A DNA stretch of 64,000 nucleotides. Source: Planctomycetaceae bacterium. Its GTDB lineage: Bacteria > Planctomycetota > Planctomycetia > Planctomycetales > Planctomycetaceae. The notes under the pieces are model-generated. The model searched no databases and was not told where the DNA came from. It was given only the letters and a program-made list of their open reading frames with translations. The stretch is taken from contig JABURQ010000063.1 in the NCBI GenBank assembly GCA_014762625.1, positions 1 through 64,000 on the forward strand. The letters are read 5' to 3'. The translations under genes and the position numbers were made by a program. Shown here piece after piece: positions 46,533 to 55,052 of the stretch. Each line of letters opens with the position of its first letter. The stretch's first letter is position 1.

Positions 46533-48881
46533 ATGTCTTTTGATGTCCTCAATCCCTGGATGCTGGCTGGCTTGGCGGGAATCGCCCTGCCCGTTCTCGC
46601 CCATCTGTTGAGTAAGAAGAAATACGATGTCGTCCAGTGGGGGGCCATGCAGTTTCTGGAACTGGGACGCGAAACCCGTCGTCGCGTTCGTCTGGAAGAG
46701 TTTCTCTTATTACTGATCCGGATTCTGTTGATATGTTTGATTGTGTTCCTGTTCGCGCGTCCCTGGGCGTCGGGCGGTTTGTTCAAGAACCTGGTTTCCG
46801 CGCAACCCCGCGATGTCGTCATTATCGTCGATGGATCGTTCAGTATGGGCTGGCAGGACGGCATGGAGACACCTCACCAAAAGGCAATCAACTGGGCTCG
46901 TGAATTTCTGAACGACCTGGGAGCGGGGGACACCGTGGCGTTGATCGATGCTCGCGATCAGGCCCGGATAGTGATCGAGAAACCGACGCGCGATATCGAA
47001 TGGGTCCGTGAGGAACTTCGCAACCTGCCGGCTCCCTCCGGCTCTTCGAATCTGGCGGAAGCCGCGACTCGCGCGGTGCAGATCCTGAGTCAAACTACCC
47101 ATCTCGAACGGGAAATTCTGATTCTCACAGATGGACAGAGCCGACCGTGGTCGGTCGATGATCCGAATCGCTGGTTGCGATTCGACGACCTCTTGCAGCA
47201 ACCGGTCGTCAGGCCGCGTCTCTGGTGCGTCGATGTGACCCGTGAAGAATCGGACGAACGAGTCAATCTGACGGTCGGTCCCATCCAGCTATCCCGTGAA
47301 TTGACGGTAACCGACTTCCCGGTGCGGATATCGACCACGGTCGGGTATTCGGGAGGAGACGAACCGATCATGAAACGGATCGATTTGCAGATCAACGGGG
47401 AAACCGTGCCCGGACGCTCCGTCTCCGTTCAATTGCAACCGGACGGGGAAACGACCGTCGAATTCGAACATCGCTTCGCGTCCGTTGGTTCCTATGTGAT
47501 CGGCGTCGCGGTCGATGGGGATGCCTTGCCGGGGGATAACGAATCGTTGGCGGCGATTGAAGTGAATCAGGCTCTGCCGGTGTTGCTGGTGGACGGCGAT
47601 CGGCATCTCGACCCGACACGAAACGAAACATTTTTCGCACAAATTGCCTTCAGCCCCGCCACGAAATCTCGCGACTGGATTCGGGCGGAGACCGTAAGTG
47701 CCGATGATTGGAAAACCGAGAATCTGGATCGATATCGAACGATCGTTCTGGCAAATGTCTCAAAACTTCCGCGCGAGGTGATCCGTCCTCTCAGAAGTCA
47801 CGTCGCCAACGGCGGTGGTTTGTTCATCGCGCTTGGCGATCAATGCGACCCCACCTTCTATAATGAAACGCTCTTCGAGCAGGGTTTGATCCCTGCTTTG
47901 CTCCGTAAACAGAGTCAGCCTCCGGAACCCGATCAGCCGACATCCGCGGTCACGATTGCCCCCGAGACGCTCGAACTTCCCTGGCTGAAACGTTTCCAGA
48001 ATACGGAGTCCTCATTACGGGATGTCCGCTTCGATCGTTGGTGGTCGATCGACGCGCTGTCGCCCATCGCCACGGATGAGGACAGCGAGCATCTCAGCGA
48101 ACCGGTTACAGCCGCTCGATTCTCCACGGGAGAACCGTTGCTCGTGACAGCCGAGTTGGGGCGAGGCCGCGTGCTGGTGATGTCCGCTCCCCTCGACGCC
48201 GACTGGAGCACATTACCTGCAAAACCCGATTATGTGGCGTTTCTGCATGAAGCCATTTTCTATCTGGCATCCGCCGGTGTGGAACGTAACCTGCTTCCCG
48301 GTCTCCCTTTCGTCATGCCGGTGGAGCCCGATTTTCCCGCGGATGAATACGCCGTCTTCGATCCATCGGGAACGCCTCACGACATCAAAGTGGTCGGCAG
48401 CAGCGAACGAGCATCAATTCGGTTCGCCGAGACGCAACTCCCCGGTCGTTACTCTCTCGAAAAGACGCCCCGGAACTCCGATCTCTCATCGCAACAATTT
48501 TTTGTGGTCGATTACGATCGCGGGGAATCAGACCTCACCCCACTAACCGAAGCCGATCGAACCTTTCTGACCGATCGGGACCGAATGCAGTTTGTGGTGA
48601 CGCAGAACGAACTGAGAGAGCAATTATTGACCGATACCTCGCGTGCCGAGTTGTGGCGGTGGATCGTTTTTCTGTTTCTCGGGTTTCTGGTGTTTGAACT
48701 CTGGATGACAAAACGACTGGTTCAGGGAGGACACGCCACCGATGAGATTCTGGATCAGCAAATGGCTCGGGCGGAAGAGTTCGAAGCGGATTCACCTCCC
48801 GATCCGGCGGCGTCATCCCAACCAGTTGCCGAAGGCCGGTTTCCCGAGGAGTCTTCGGAGGAGACCATTCTTCGCTCGTGA
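46533..48881 (+). CDS. BatA-like membrane protein with vWA domain (copy 2)
   Basis: 782 residues. The N-terminal BatA domain contains LAHLLSKKKYDVVQWGAMQFL followed by a Leu-rich membrane helix (EEFLLLLIRILLICLIVFLFARPW). The vWA domain has MIDAS DGSFS near 101 and LTDGQSRPW. A periplasmic beta-sandwich region and a GATase-like Rossmann segment (VLLVDGDRHLDPT, then GGGLFIALGD) follow. The last membrane helix (about 708-730) is succeeded by an acidic tail of 50 residues, absent in copy 1. No moxR or DUF58 gene accompanies this pair, so it may depend on the single MoxR at 34667-35749. Confidence 0.9.
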   Translation: MSFDVLNPWMLAGLAGIALPVLAHLLSKKKYDVVQWGAMQFLELGRETRRRVRLEEFLLLLIRILLICLIVFLFARPWASGGLFKNLVSAQPRDVVIIVDGSFSMGWQDGMETPHQKAINWAREFLNDLGAGDTVALIDARDQARIVIEKPTRDIEWVREELRNLPAPSGSSNLAEAATRAVQILSQTTHLEREILILTDGQSRPWSVDDPNRWLRFDDLLQQPVVRPRLWCVDVTREESDERVNLTVGPIQLSRELTVTDFPVRISTTVGYSGGDEPIMKRIDLQINGETVPGRSVSVQLQPDGETTVEFEHRFASVGSYVIGVAVDGDALPGDNESLAAIEVNQALPVLLVDGDRHLDPTRNETFFAQIAFSPATKSRDWIRAETVSADDWKTENLDRYRTIVLANVSKLPREVIRPLRSHVANGGGLFIALGDQCDPTFYNETLFEQGLIPALLRKQSQPPEPDQPTSAVTIAPETLELPWLKRFQNTESSLRDVRFDRWWSIDALSPIATDEDSEHLSEPVTAARFSTGEPLLVTAELGRGRVLVMSAPLDADWSTLPAKPDYVAFLHEAIFYLASAGVERNLLPGLPFVMPVEPDFPADEYAVFDPSGTPHDIKVVGSSERASIRFAETQLPGRYSLEKTPRNSDLSSQQFFVVDYDRGESDLTPLTEADRTFLTDRDRMQFVVTQNELREQLLTDTSRAELWRWIVFLFLGFLVFELWMTKRLVQGGHATDEILDQQMARAEEFEADSPPDPAASSQPVAEGRFPEESSEETILRS

Positions 48882-48901
48882 GACGCGATGAAGTATTCAT
48901 C

Positions 48902-51436
48902 ATGGAACAGCATTTTTCATTTCAGGGACTGTATCAAACCGGCTGGTTCGCCGCGTCGCTGGTGGCGCTGGTCGTGTCTGGAGTCTGCATCTGGATGCTC
49001 TATCGTTACGAGCGCCATCTGGTCGACAAATCGGTAGGAACCGCGCTTGTCACGCTAAGGCTGTCTGTCTTAGCGCTGATCCTGTTCGTTGTCCTTCAGC
49101 CAGTAATGAGTTGGAGTCTGACCGAAAAACAACAGGGGCGGATCGCGGTTGCGATTGATCTTTCCGAAAGTATGCAGACCCGCGACGAACATGCGTCGTT
49201 GGCCGAAGATCTGCGTTGGGCGTATTCGCTGGGGATGATCGGAGGAGGCAGCACTGAAGATCAGGTCAAACGCTGGATCGTCGAAGCTGAAGCGGGCGAA
49301 GAACCGATGTGGGTGACTCCCGGAGAAGAACCGAACGAACAGAAGCGAATCCAACTGGCCGATTCCCGCCGGGAGAATATCGAGCAAATCCGCGAATCGC
49401 TGCACGAACTGAGCCGCGCGGAGTTGGCGGGTCGTTTGCTGACGTCGGCATCGTCGCCGTTGCTGGAAGAACTTTCGAAAGTCACCTCGATCGATTTGGA
49501 ACTGTTCGCCGGTAAGGCGGAAGGTGTTGCCGAAGAATTACTGGGAGAGTCTCTCGAGAAACCGCCGTATCTCATCGATCCTCAATCGTCGAACTTGAGC
49601 GCCGCACTGGAACATGCCTCCGCGGATCTAGAGAGTGCGCCGCTGTCGGGTGTCATTCTGCTGACCGATGGTCGCGATAATTCGAACTTTGACCCTCTGA
49701 ATCAGTCGATTCGATTCAGCCTCACGGGCATTCCCATTTATCCGGTGATGATCGGCTCGGAAAACAAACCGAAGGACCTCTCCATCGCCTCGGTCGAATA
49801 TCCTCAAACCGCCTTCAAGGACGATAAAGTAGTACTCTCCGCAACCATCAACACCTCCGGTTTTGATGGTTCAGAAGTCGATGTCGAACTGCGTGCCGAC
49901 GACGCGGAACCGGTTGTCAAAACCATTCGAGCCGACGGTGATATGACGCAGGTTGATTTCGATCTGGATTCCTCCGCCATCGGACGCACGGAGTACCGTC
50001 TGTTTGTCCCGGTTCAGAATGATGAAACGCGCGATGATAACAACGAAAAAAGCTTCGCGATGGCCGTCGTCGATGATATGGTTCACGTTCTGCTGCTGGA
50101 AGGTGAGGCGCGTTGGGAGTTCCGTTTCATCGATAATGCCTTTACCCGCGACGAACGAATCGACATTGAGAAGGTCGTCTACGAACAACCGTATCTCGGC
50201 GTTCTCGAAGAAACCTTCTTCAAGAAAGAATTAACGCTGCCGGACGACGTAACCGACCTGGCCGACTCTCCGTTTGTCGATAAGGACATCGTGATTCTCG
50301 GTGATGTGGGACCGGAATATCTGCAGCCGGGATTTTTTGAACTGTTGGATCAATTTGTCGCGGAGGCGGGAGGGACGCTGGTCATCACCGCCGGCAAAAA
50401 ATCGATGCCTCGTGCGTATCAGAATGAAACACTCTCGCGTCTCTTACCGATACTGGATCCACAACCGGTCAACGTCTCCGGCTCCCAAGGGATCGGCTCT
50501 CCGCGCGAGCGAGGATTTCATCTGCAGTTGACTCCCGAGGGAGAGGCGGAGCCGTTCTTACAATTCGACGCCGACCGCGTCAGGAATCGTGAAATCTGGA
50601 AATCGCTCCCAGGCTTCGAGTGGGGACTGTTCGGCGAACCGCGTCCCGGCTCGACGGTCCTCGCGACGACTCTCCCAGGAGAGGAAATTCCGGCGCTCGA
50701 AGCTCTGGATCGCTCAGCCGTGATTGTTCATCAATACTACGGCTTCGGCCAGGTGATGTGGATCGGAGTCGATTCCACGTGGCGCTGGCGTCACCGGGCG
50801 GGCGACAAATACCATCATCGTTTCTGGGGCCAACTGGGACGTTGGGCCGCCCGCAATCGGTCCTCCGCCGGGAATGATTTCGTCCGTTTCGGCCCCGCGC
50901 GCACCGATATCCCGCAAGGCGAAGATGCCGTCATCAAGGCCCGCTTCGTCCAACAATATCTCAAACAATACCCCGACCTGAAAGCGTCCACAGAAGTCTA
51001 TCGTCTCGACGAAAACGATGTGCGCGAGTTGTTTACGACAATCGAACTCAATGTGAATCCTGCCCGCCCTTTGTCTTATGAAGGACGAGCGGTCGGCTTG
51101 CCGGCGGGACGATATCGTCTGAAGTTGCTCATCGAAGGGGCCGACCCGCAAGCGGGAGATCTCGAAGCCCCGCTCTACGTCCAGGAACAACCGACCCCCG
51201 AACTGAGCGACTTGAGCTCCAATCGAGAATTGCTCGTCCAGATGGCCAACCTCAGCGACGGCCAATTCTTCATGCCGGACGAAATGTCGGAATTGCTGTC
51301 CGTGGTAAAAGATCCTCTGGCCGACCGAGTGATCCGTGAGGAAGTGGAACTCTGGGACCGGTGGTGGCTGATGCTGTTGGTCTTCGCGCTTTTGACTGTC
51401 GAATGGGTGACCCGCAAACTCAACGGCCTACCGTAG
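48902..51436 (+). CDS. vWA / GATase-like membrane protein (copy 2)
   Basis: 844 residues from the ATG at 48902; a GTG at 48878 that overlaps the upstream stop is the alternative. Two membrane helices (about 15-34 and 48-68) precede a vWA domain with MIDAS DLSES (86-90), a long helical insert (about 110-200) and LTDGRDN. A GATase-like region follows (about 415-620, GGTLVITAGKKSM and SRLLPI), then beta-sandwich repeats. The last membrane helix ends TVEWVTRKLNGLP. It is 20 bp after copy 2 of the BatA-like gene and convergent with the next operon; the 138 bp between them show nothing notable. Confidence 0.9.
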   Translation: MEQHFSFQGLYQTGWFAASLVALVVSGVCIWMLYRYERHLVDKSVGTALVTLRLSVLALILFVVLQPVMSWSLTEKQQGRIAVAIDLSESMQTRDEHASLAEDLRWAYSLGMIGGGSTEDQVKRWIVEAEAGEEPMWVTPGEEPNEQKRIQLADSRRENIEQIRESLHELSRAELAGRLLTSASSPLLEELSKVTSIDLELFAGKAEGVAEELLGESLEKPPYLIDPQSSNLSAALEHASADLESAPLSGVILLTDGRDNSNFDPLNQSIRFSLTGIPIYPVMIGSENKPKDLSIASVEYPQTAFKDDKVVLSATINTSGFDGSEVDVELRADDAEPVVKTIRADGDMTQVDFDLDSSAIGRTEYRLFVPVQNDETRDDNNEKSFAMAVVDDMVHVLLLEGEARWEFRFIDNAFTRDERIDIEKVVYEQPYLGVLEETFFKKELTLPDDVTDLADSPFVDKDIVILGDVGPEYLQPGFFELLDQFVAEAGGTLVITAGKKSMPRAYQNETLSRLLPILDPQPVNVSGSQGIGSPRERGFHLQLTPEGEAEPFLQFDADRVRNREIWKSLPGFEWGLFGEPRPGSTVLATTLPGEEIPALEALDRSAVIVHQYYGFGQVMWIGVDSTWRWRHRAGDKYHHRFWGQLGRWAARNRSSAGNDFVRFGPARTDIPQGEDAVIKARFVQQYLKQYPDLKASTEVYRLDENDVRELFTTIELNVNPARPLSYEGRAVGLPAGRYRLKLLIEGADPQAGDLEAPLYVQEQPTPELSDLSSNRELLVQMANLSDGQFFMPDEMSELLSVVKDPLADRVIREEVELWDRWWLMLLVFALLTVEWVTRKLNGLP

Positions 51437-51574
51437 TGGTACCCTGCACCATATTTCCCGAAACTTTAGAGAAGATCAGGAAGACTTCCATAAGGTAGTC
51501 CTCGTCAAGTCCGGGTTGGGGGCGATCTGTTCAACAACAACCCATGTGAAAGAAAGCTTCAAGGCGTTTCACTC

Positions 51575-54500
51575 TCACTTCTTCCGCCCGAGGTCGCGGG
51601 TGAATGCTTCGTAAGCGTCTCGGTATTCGATCGGGACGGGGAGATCGCGACCGCTAAAACTGCGGGTCGCTTTGCCGGGACGGGAGTCGTTGGTGCGAGC
51701 CGCTTCTTTTTTCGGCCTGAAGTTCATGTTTTTGAGCATCTCTTCAAACTGTCGTTGGCGGACCGCTTCTTCCGACGTTAACTCGTCCCGGTTCTGGGAG
51801 AGCTGCTGACGCATGCGATCGACGAACGACTTCATCTCCCCCTCGGTCCAGCCGAGTTCTTTCAGTAAATCCTCGCTCACTTCACCCCGTTCGAGCTGTT
51901 GTTCGAGACGTTTCAGGACCAGGTCGGCGGCCTCTTTGGCGTGTTCGAGATTCTGCTCTTCCGCAGACGAGGAAGCAGAACCTTCTCCAGGGCCCGGTGC
52001 ATTCCCTTCCTGTCCCGCACCGCCACCTCCCGAGGTGCCGGGAGCCTGACCGGTTCCCGTGCCGGAACCTTCCCCGAGTTCTCCTGTCGATGGTTTGTCT
52101 CCCTTGCCGCTGCCACCTTCTGCGGAGCCTTCGCCTTCTCCTTCTCCGCCAGAGGATTCCTTGCCGCCGGCTTTCCCTTCGCCCGATTCCTTCTGGCTCG
52201 ATTTCGGATCGCCGGGCTCGCCTCCCTTACTTTCTTTGCCTCCTTCGCCCTCGGCGGAATCTCCGGGATTGTCGGTTGTCTCGCCGTTCCCCGGTTCGCT
52301 TCCTCCCTGTTTGCCATCGGAAGTTTGCTGCGAGCTGCCCGTCTCCCCGGAATCAGGTTTCTTCGAGCGTTGCCCTTTCGGATCTCCTTCCGCGGGTTCG
52401 GGACGATCGGGACCTTCCGGCTGTGTTTTCGGGCCGGGACTGTTGGGGTCGCCTTTCTCCTCGCCGGCGTTGGAAGGATTCTTCGGCGGTTGGTCGGTCT
52501 GTTCCTGGGGCGCATCAGGGTCGCGGGGATCGCTCGACGGCGTTGTTTTTGGCTGTGTGCCTTCCTTCCGATCGATATTGTTGGGATCGCTGGCTTTCGT
52601 CGCGTCTTTCGGATCCGTCTTTTCGTCGGGAGTGCCTGTTCCTTTGGTGTCGGGATCGCCAGGCCGTTTCTGATCAGCCGGACCGTCGCTCGGTTCACCC
52701 GGCTCGCCTTCGTTACTGTTCTCACTGTTATTGTCGGAGTTGTTTTGAGCGTCCGAATTCTGATCGTCCTGTTTCTGGGTGCCGTTCCCGGTTCCCTGCT
52801 GGGAGGGATCATCGGATGCCTCGTTGGTGGGGGATTCGTTCCCGGTTCCCTCGGCATTGTTGTTCTGTTGGTCGGCGTTTTCGTTGTCGCCGGGGGCCTG
52901 ATTGCTGTTTTCTTGCTGTTCCTCGATGATTTTTTCCAGCACCTCAGCATCATCGATACCGTCATTTTTCAGAGCGTTCGGTTCGCCCCCTTCTTCTCCG
53001 GCCTCTTCACCGACTTCGGGTTTCTCGGACTCTTCGCCCATGCCGTCGTCGGTCGGTTGGGGTTTGTCGTCCGCGTTCTCATTGTCGGCGTCGGGTTGTT
53101 CGCCCGTTTGTTTTTCGTTCTCGCCCGAATTTTCGTTCATCCGCTCTTTGTCGCTCGCGCCTTCGTTTTCTCCCTCTTGTGACTTTTCGCGATCCGAGCC
53201 ACCGGCGTCTTCTTCGGAATTCTCGTCCCCTTCTTCCCCCGATTCCTCGGACTCGGAAGCCCCTCCCTGTTCTCCGTTTTCTTCGGCGGCGGCCTGTTGC
53301 TCATCCTCGAGTCGCGGTTCCTGTTCGGCTTCGTCCTGCTGAAGCTGTTGCTCAACTTCTTCCGGTTCCACGGGAGTGGTGATGGTTAATTTGAGCGGTT
53401 GCGAGGTGCGTCGATTACCGAACGGCTGCTTGTTGTCGCGCGCCTCCAAAGCGAACGTCACGACATCTCCCGGCTTCAGGCCAAGCGGTTTTAACTCCCA
53501 ACGATAACGATCGGCGACCGCTTTTTGTTCGCCGTCAAAGAGTTGGTAACTCTGCAGTTCTTCACCCCCTTTTTCGACTCGTAAGGTAATGTAGCGGAGC
53601 TGGAAGTCGGGATCGCGGGCTTTGTAGACCAGCGGGACCACAGCGTTCGCCGCGCGTTCGATGTCGCCGGTTGGATCGACAAAACCGACTTCGGGGGCTT
53701 CATCCGGACGGATCGTGATCGGATAGGTGGGGGGATCGTCTTCGCTCAAGCCTTCTTCCGACTTGCAGACGATGCGATATTCTCGGGTGTAGGTGCCGTC
53801 TTCGCGAAACTGCAATTTCCACGCCCCCCGCAAGCGATTGCCGTCGATGACCGTCAGCGGAACTTCCTCGTAACCGGCAGCCGTCTGGTTAGGATCGACG
53901 AACTGGACCACGGCTGTTTTCACAGGGACATTGTTGCCGATCCGAGCCTCCAGAACGACTTCCGTCCCTTCCCAGGCATCGATGGCTCCGATCACCTGCG
54001 AGCGAGGTTCGAAATCCATGTACTCGGGATAGCGGTATTCGATTCGATCGATGACGGCCGTAGGAACTTTTTCGACGTCGATGGTAAACGTCTCGGAACG
54101 CGCATCCCCGGCGGTAATGTAATAAGTCGTTCGCTGACCGATTCCGTCTCCATTTTCGCCGGCAAAGAGCAGCAGATACTCGCCTTCCTTCTCTTCATTT
54201 GCCTGCATTTCGAGTTGCTCGTCGACGAATGATTGATCCTCCGTCGTGTAATGGAACAGAACCTGCTCCGGCTTCTTGTCACGTACGATCACCGAGACCG
54301 GCAGCGACCGTCGGGCGAGTACCGACGCATCGCCGGGAGTCACTTCGACGATGCGTGTCTGCGTGGCGACCGGGATATTCGCGACGGTGAGCGGTCTTAA
54401 AAATGAAATCGGCTTCGGACTGAACAAGGCATACAGGCAGAACAGCACCACCACGGCCAGCAGCACGTAGCAAATTCGCAGCAATTGCCGTCGGTCGATC

Positions 54501-54964
54501 ACATGTTCCATATCGACTCTGGAGAGTTCGACAGCAGATCGCTTTTCCATCGCCTGTTGAATTCCGGGATGGGGTTTTCTCCCCGCCGCTTCCAGATCGA
54601 TCAGATTGAGCAGATTACTTCTCAGACCAGGAACATGTTCCTCAATCATCCGTGCGGCGAAGAGAAGATGCACTTTCCGCCACCATGGGAGGACAATTTT
54701 CCAGACCGTCCAACCGAGGCTGACGACCACCAGCAACGTCAGCAGAACAGCTCGCGTTCCACGACTGAATCCCCCCTCGATGACCCAATGATCGAAGAGC
54801 GTGAATACAAACAGATAGGCGAGCGTGAGGGCGGCGATTCCAGCGAGCGTGGTGAGGACGTCATTCCACTTGATCTCTCCGCGCGTCTTCTCCAATTGGT
54901 AGTCGACGAACTCATCGTAATCGACGTATTTGGAAGAGGGTTGAGAAGGAGTTGTGGAGGACAT
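51575..54964 (-). CDS. DUF4175-like membrane protein with huge acidic low-complexity domain
   Basis: 1129 residues from the ATG at 54964. Membrane helices at about 40-60, 70-95 and 160-180 frame a cytoplasmic segment with ARMIEEHVPGLRSNLLNLIDLE, the counterpart of the DUF4175 signature at 28913-31489. A beta-rich ectodomain runs to about 535. A region of some 460 residues (about 540-1000), made nearly only of Glu, Gly, Ser, Asp, Asn, Gln, Pro and Lys (EENGEQGG, DNENADDKPQ, GGEGEGEGS), follows. The end is a coiled-coil (EHAKEAADLVLKRLEQQLERG) and a basic segment. The disordered part matches in composition the separate protein at 26876-28792. Third gene of a minus-strand operon. Confidence 0.85.
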   Translation of the reverse strand: MSSTTPSQPSSKYVDYDEFVDYQLEKTRGEIKWNDVLTTLAGIAALTLAYLFVFTLFDHWVIEGGFSRGTRAVLLTLLVVVSLGWTVWKIVLPWWRKVHLLFAARMIEEHVPGLRSNLLNLIDLEAAGRKPHPGIQQAMEKRSAVELSRVDMEHVIDRRQLLRICYVLLAVVVLFCLYALFSPKPISFLRPLTVANIPVATQTRIVEVTPGDASVLARRSLPVSVIVRDKKPEQVLFHYTTEDQSFVDEQLEMQANEEKEGEYLLLFAGENGDGIGQRTTYYITAGDARSETFTIDVEKVPTAVIDRIEYRYPEYMDFEPRSQVIGAIDAWEGTEVVLEARIGNNVPVKTAVVQFVDPNQTAAGYEEVPLTVIDGNRLRGAWKLQFREDGTYTREYRIVCKSEEGLSEDDPPTYPITIRPDEAPEVGFVDPTGDIERAANAVVPLVYKARDPDFQLRYITLRVEKGGEELQSYQLFDGEQKAVADRYRWELKPLGLKPGDVVTFALEARDNKQPFGNRRTSQPLKLTITTPVEPEEVEQQLQQDEAEQEPRLEDEQQAAAEENGEQGGASESEESGEEGDENSEEDAGGSDREKSQEGENEGASDKERMNENSGENEKQTGEQPDADNENADDKPQPTDDGMGEESEKPEVGEEAGEEGGEPNALKNDGIDDAEVLEKIIEEQQENSNQAPGDNENADQQNNNAEGTGNESPTNEASDDPSQQGTGNGTQKQDDQNSDAQNNSDNNSENSNEGEPGEPSDGPADQKRPGDPDTKGTGTPDEKTDPKDATKASDPNNIDRKEGTQPKTTPSSDPRDPDAPQEQTDQPPKNPSNAGEEKGDPNSPGPKTQPEGPDRPEPAEGDPKGQRSKKPDSGETGSSQQTSDGKQGGSEPGNGETTDNPGDSAEGEGGKESKGGEPGDPKSSQKESGEGKAGGKESSGGEGEGEGSAEGGSGKGDKPSTGELGEGSGTGTGQAPGTSGGGGAGQEGNAPGPGEGSASSSAEEQNLEHAKEAADLVLKRLEQQLERGEVSEDLLKELGWTEGEMKSFVDRMRQQLSQNRDELTSEEAVRQRQFEEMLKNMNFRPKKEAARTNDSRPGKATRSFSGRDLPVPIEYRDAYEAFTRDLGRKK

Positions 54965-55052
54965 CAAATCACCGGTTATTGAACATTCAAAAGTGTGTTT
55001 CCATTATATCGACACAGACGCGACGCGCGGGCCAAGAGTTCCGTGGAGGCCG

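Noticed and set aside
51899-53182. Long plus-strand frames of 427 and 310 codons with membrane-like composition
   Set aside because: Antisense to the acidic low-complexity part of the DUF4175-like gene at 51575-54964; the same composition artefact.
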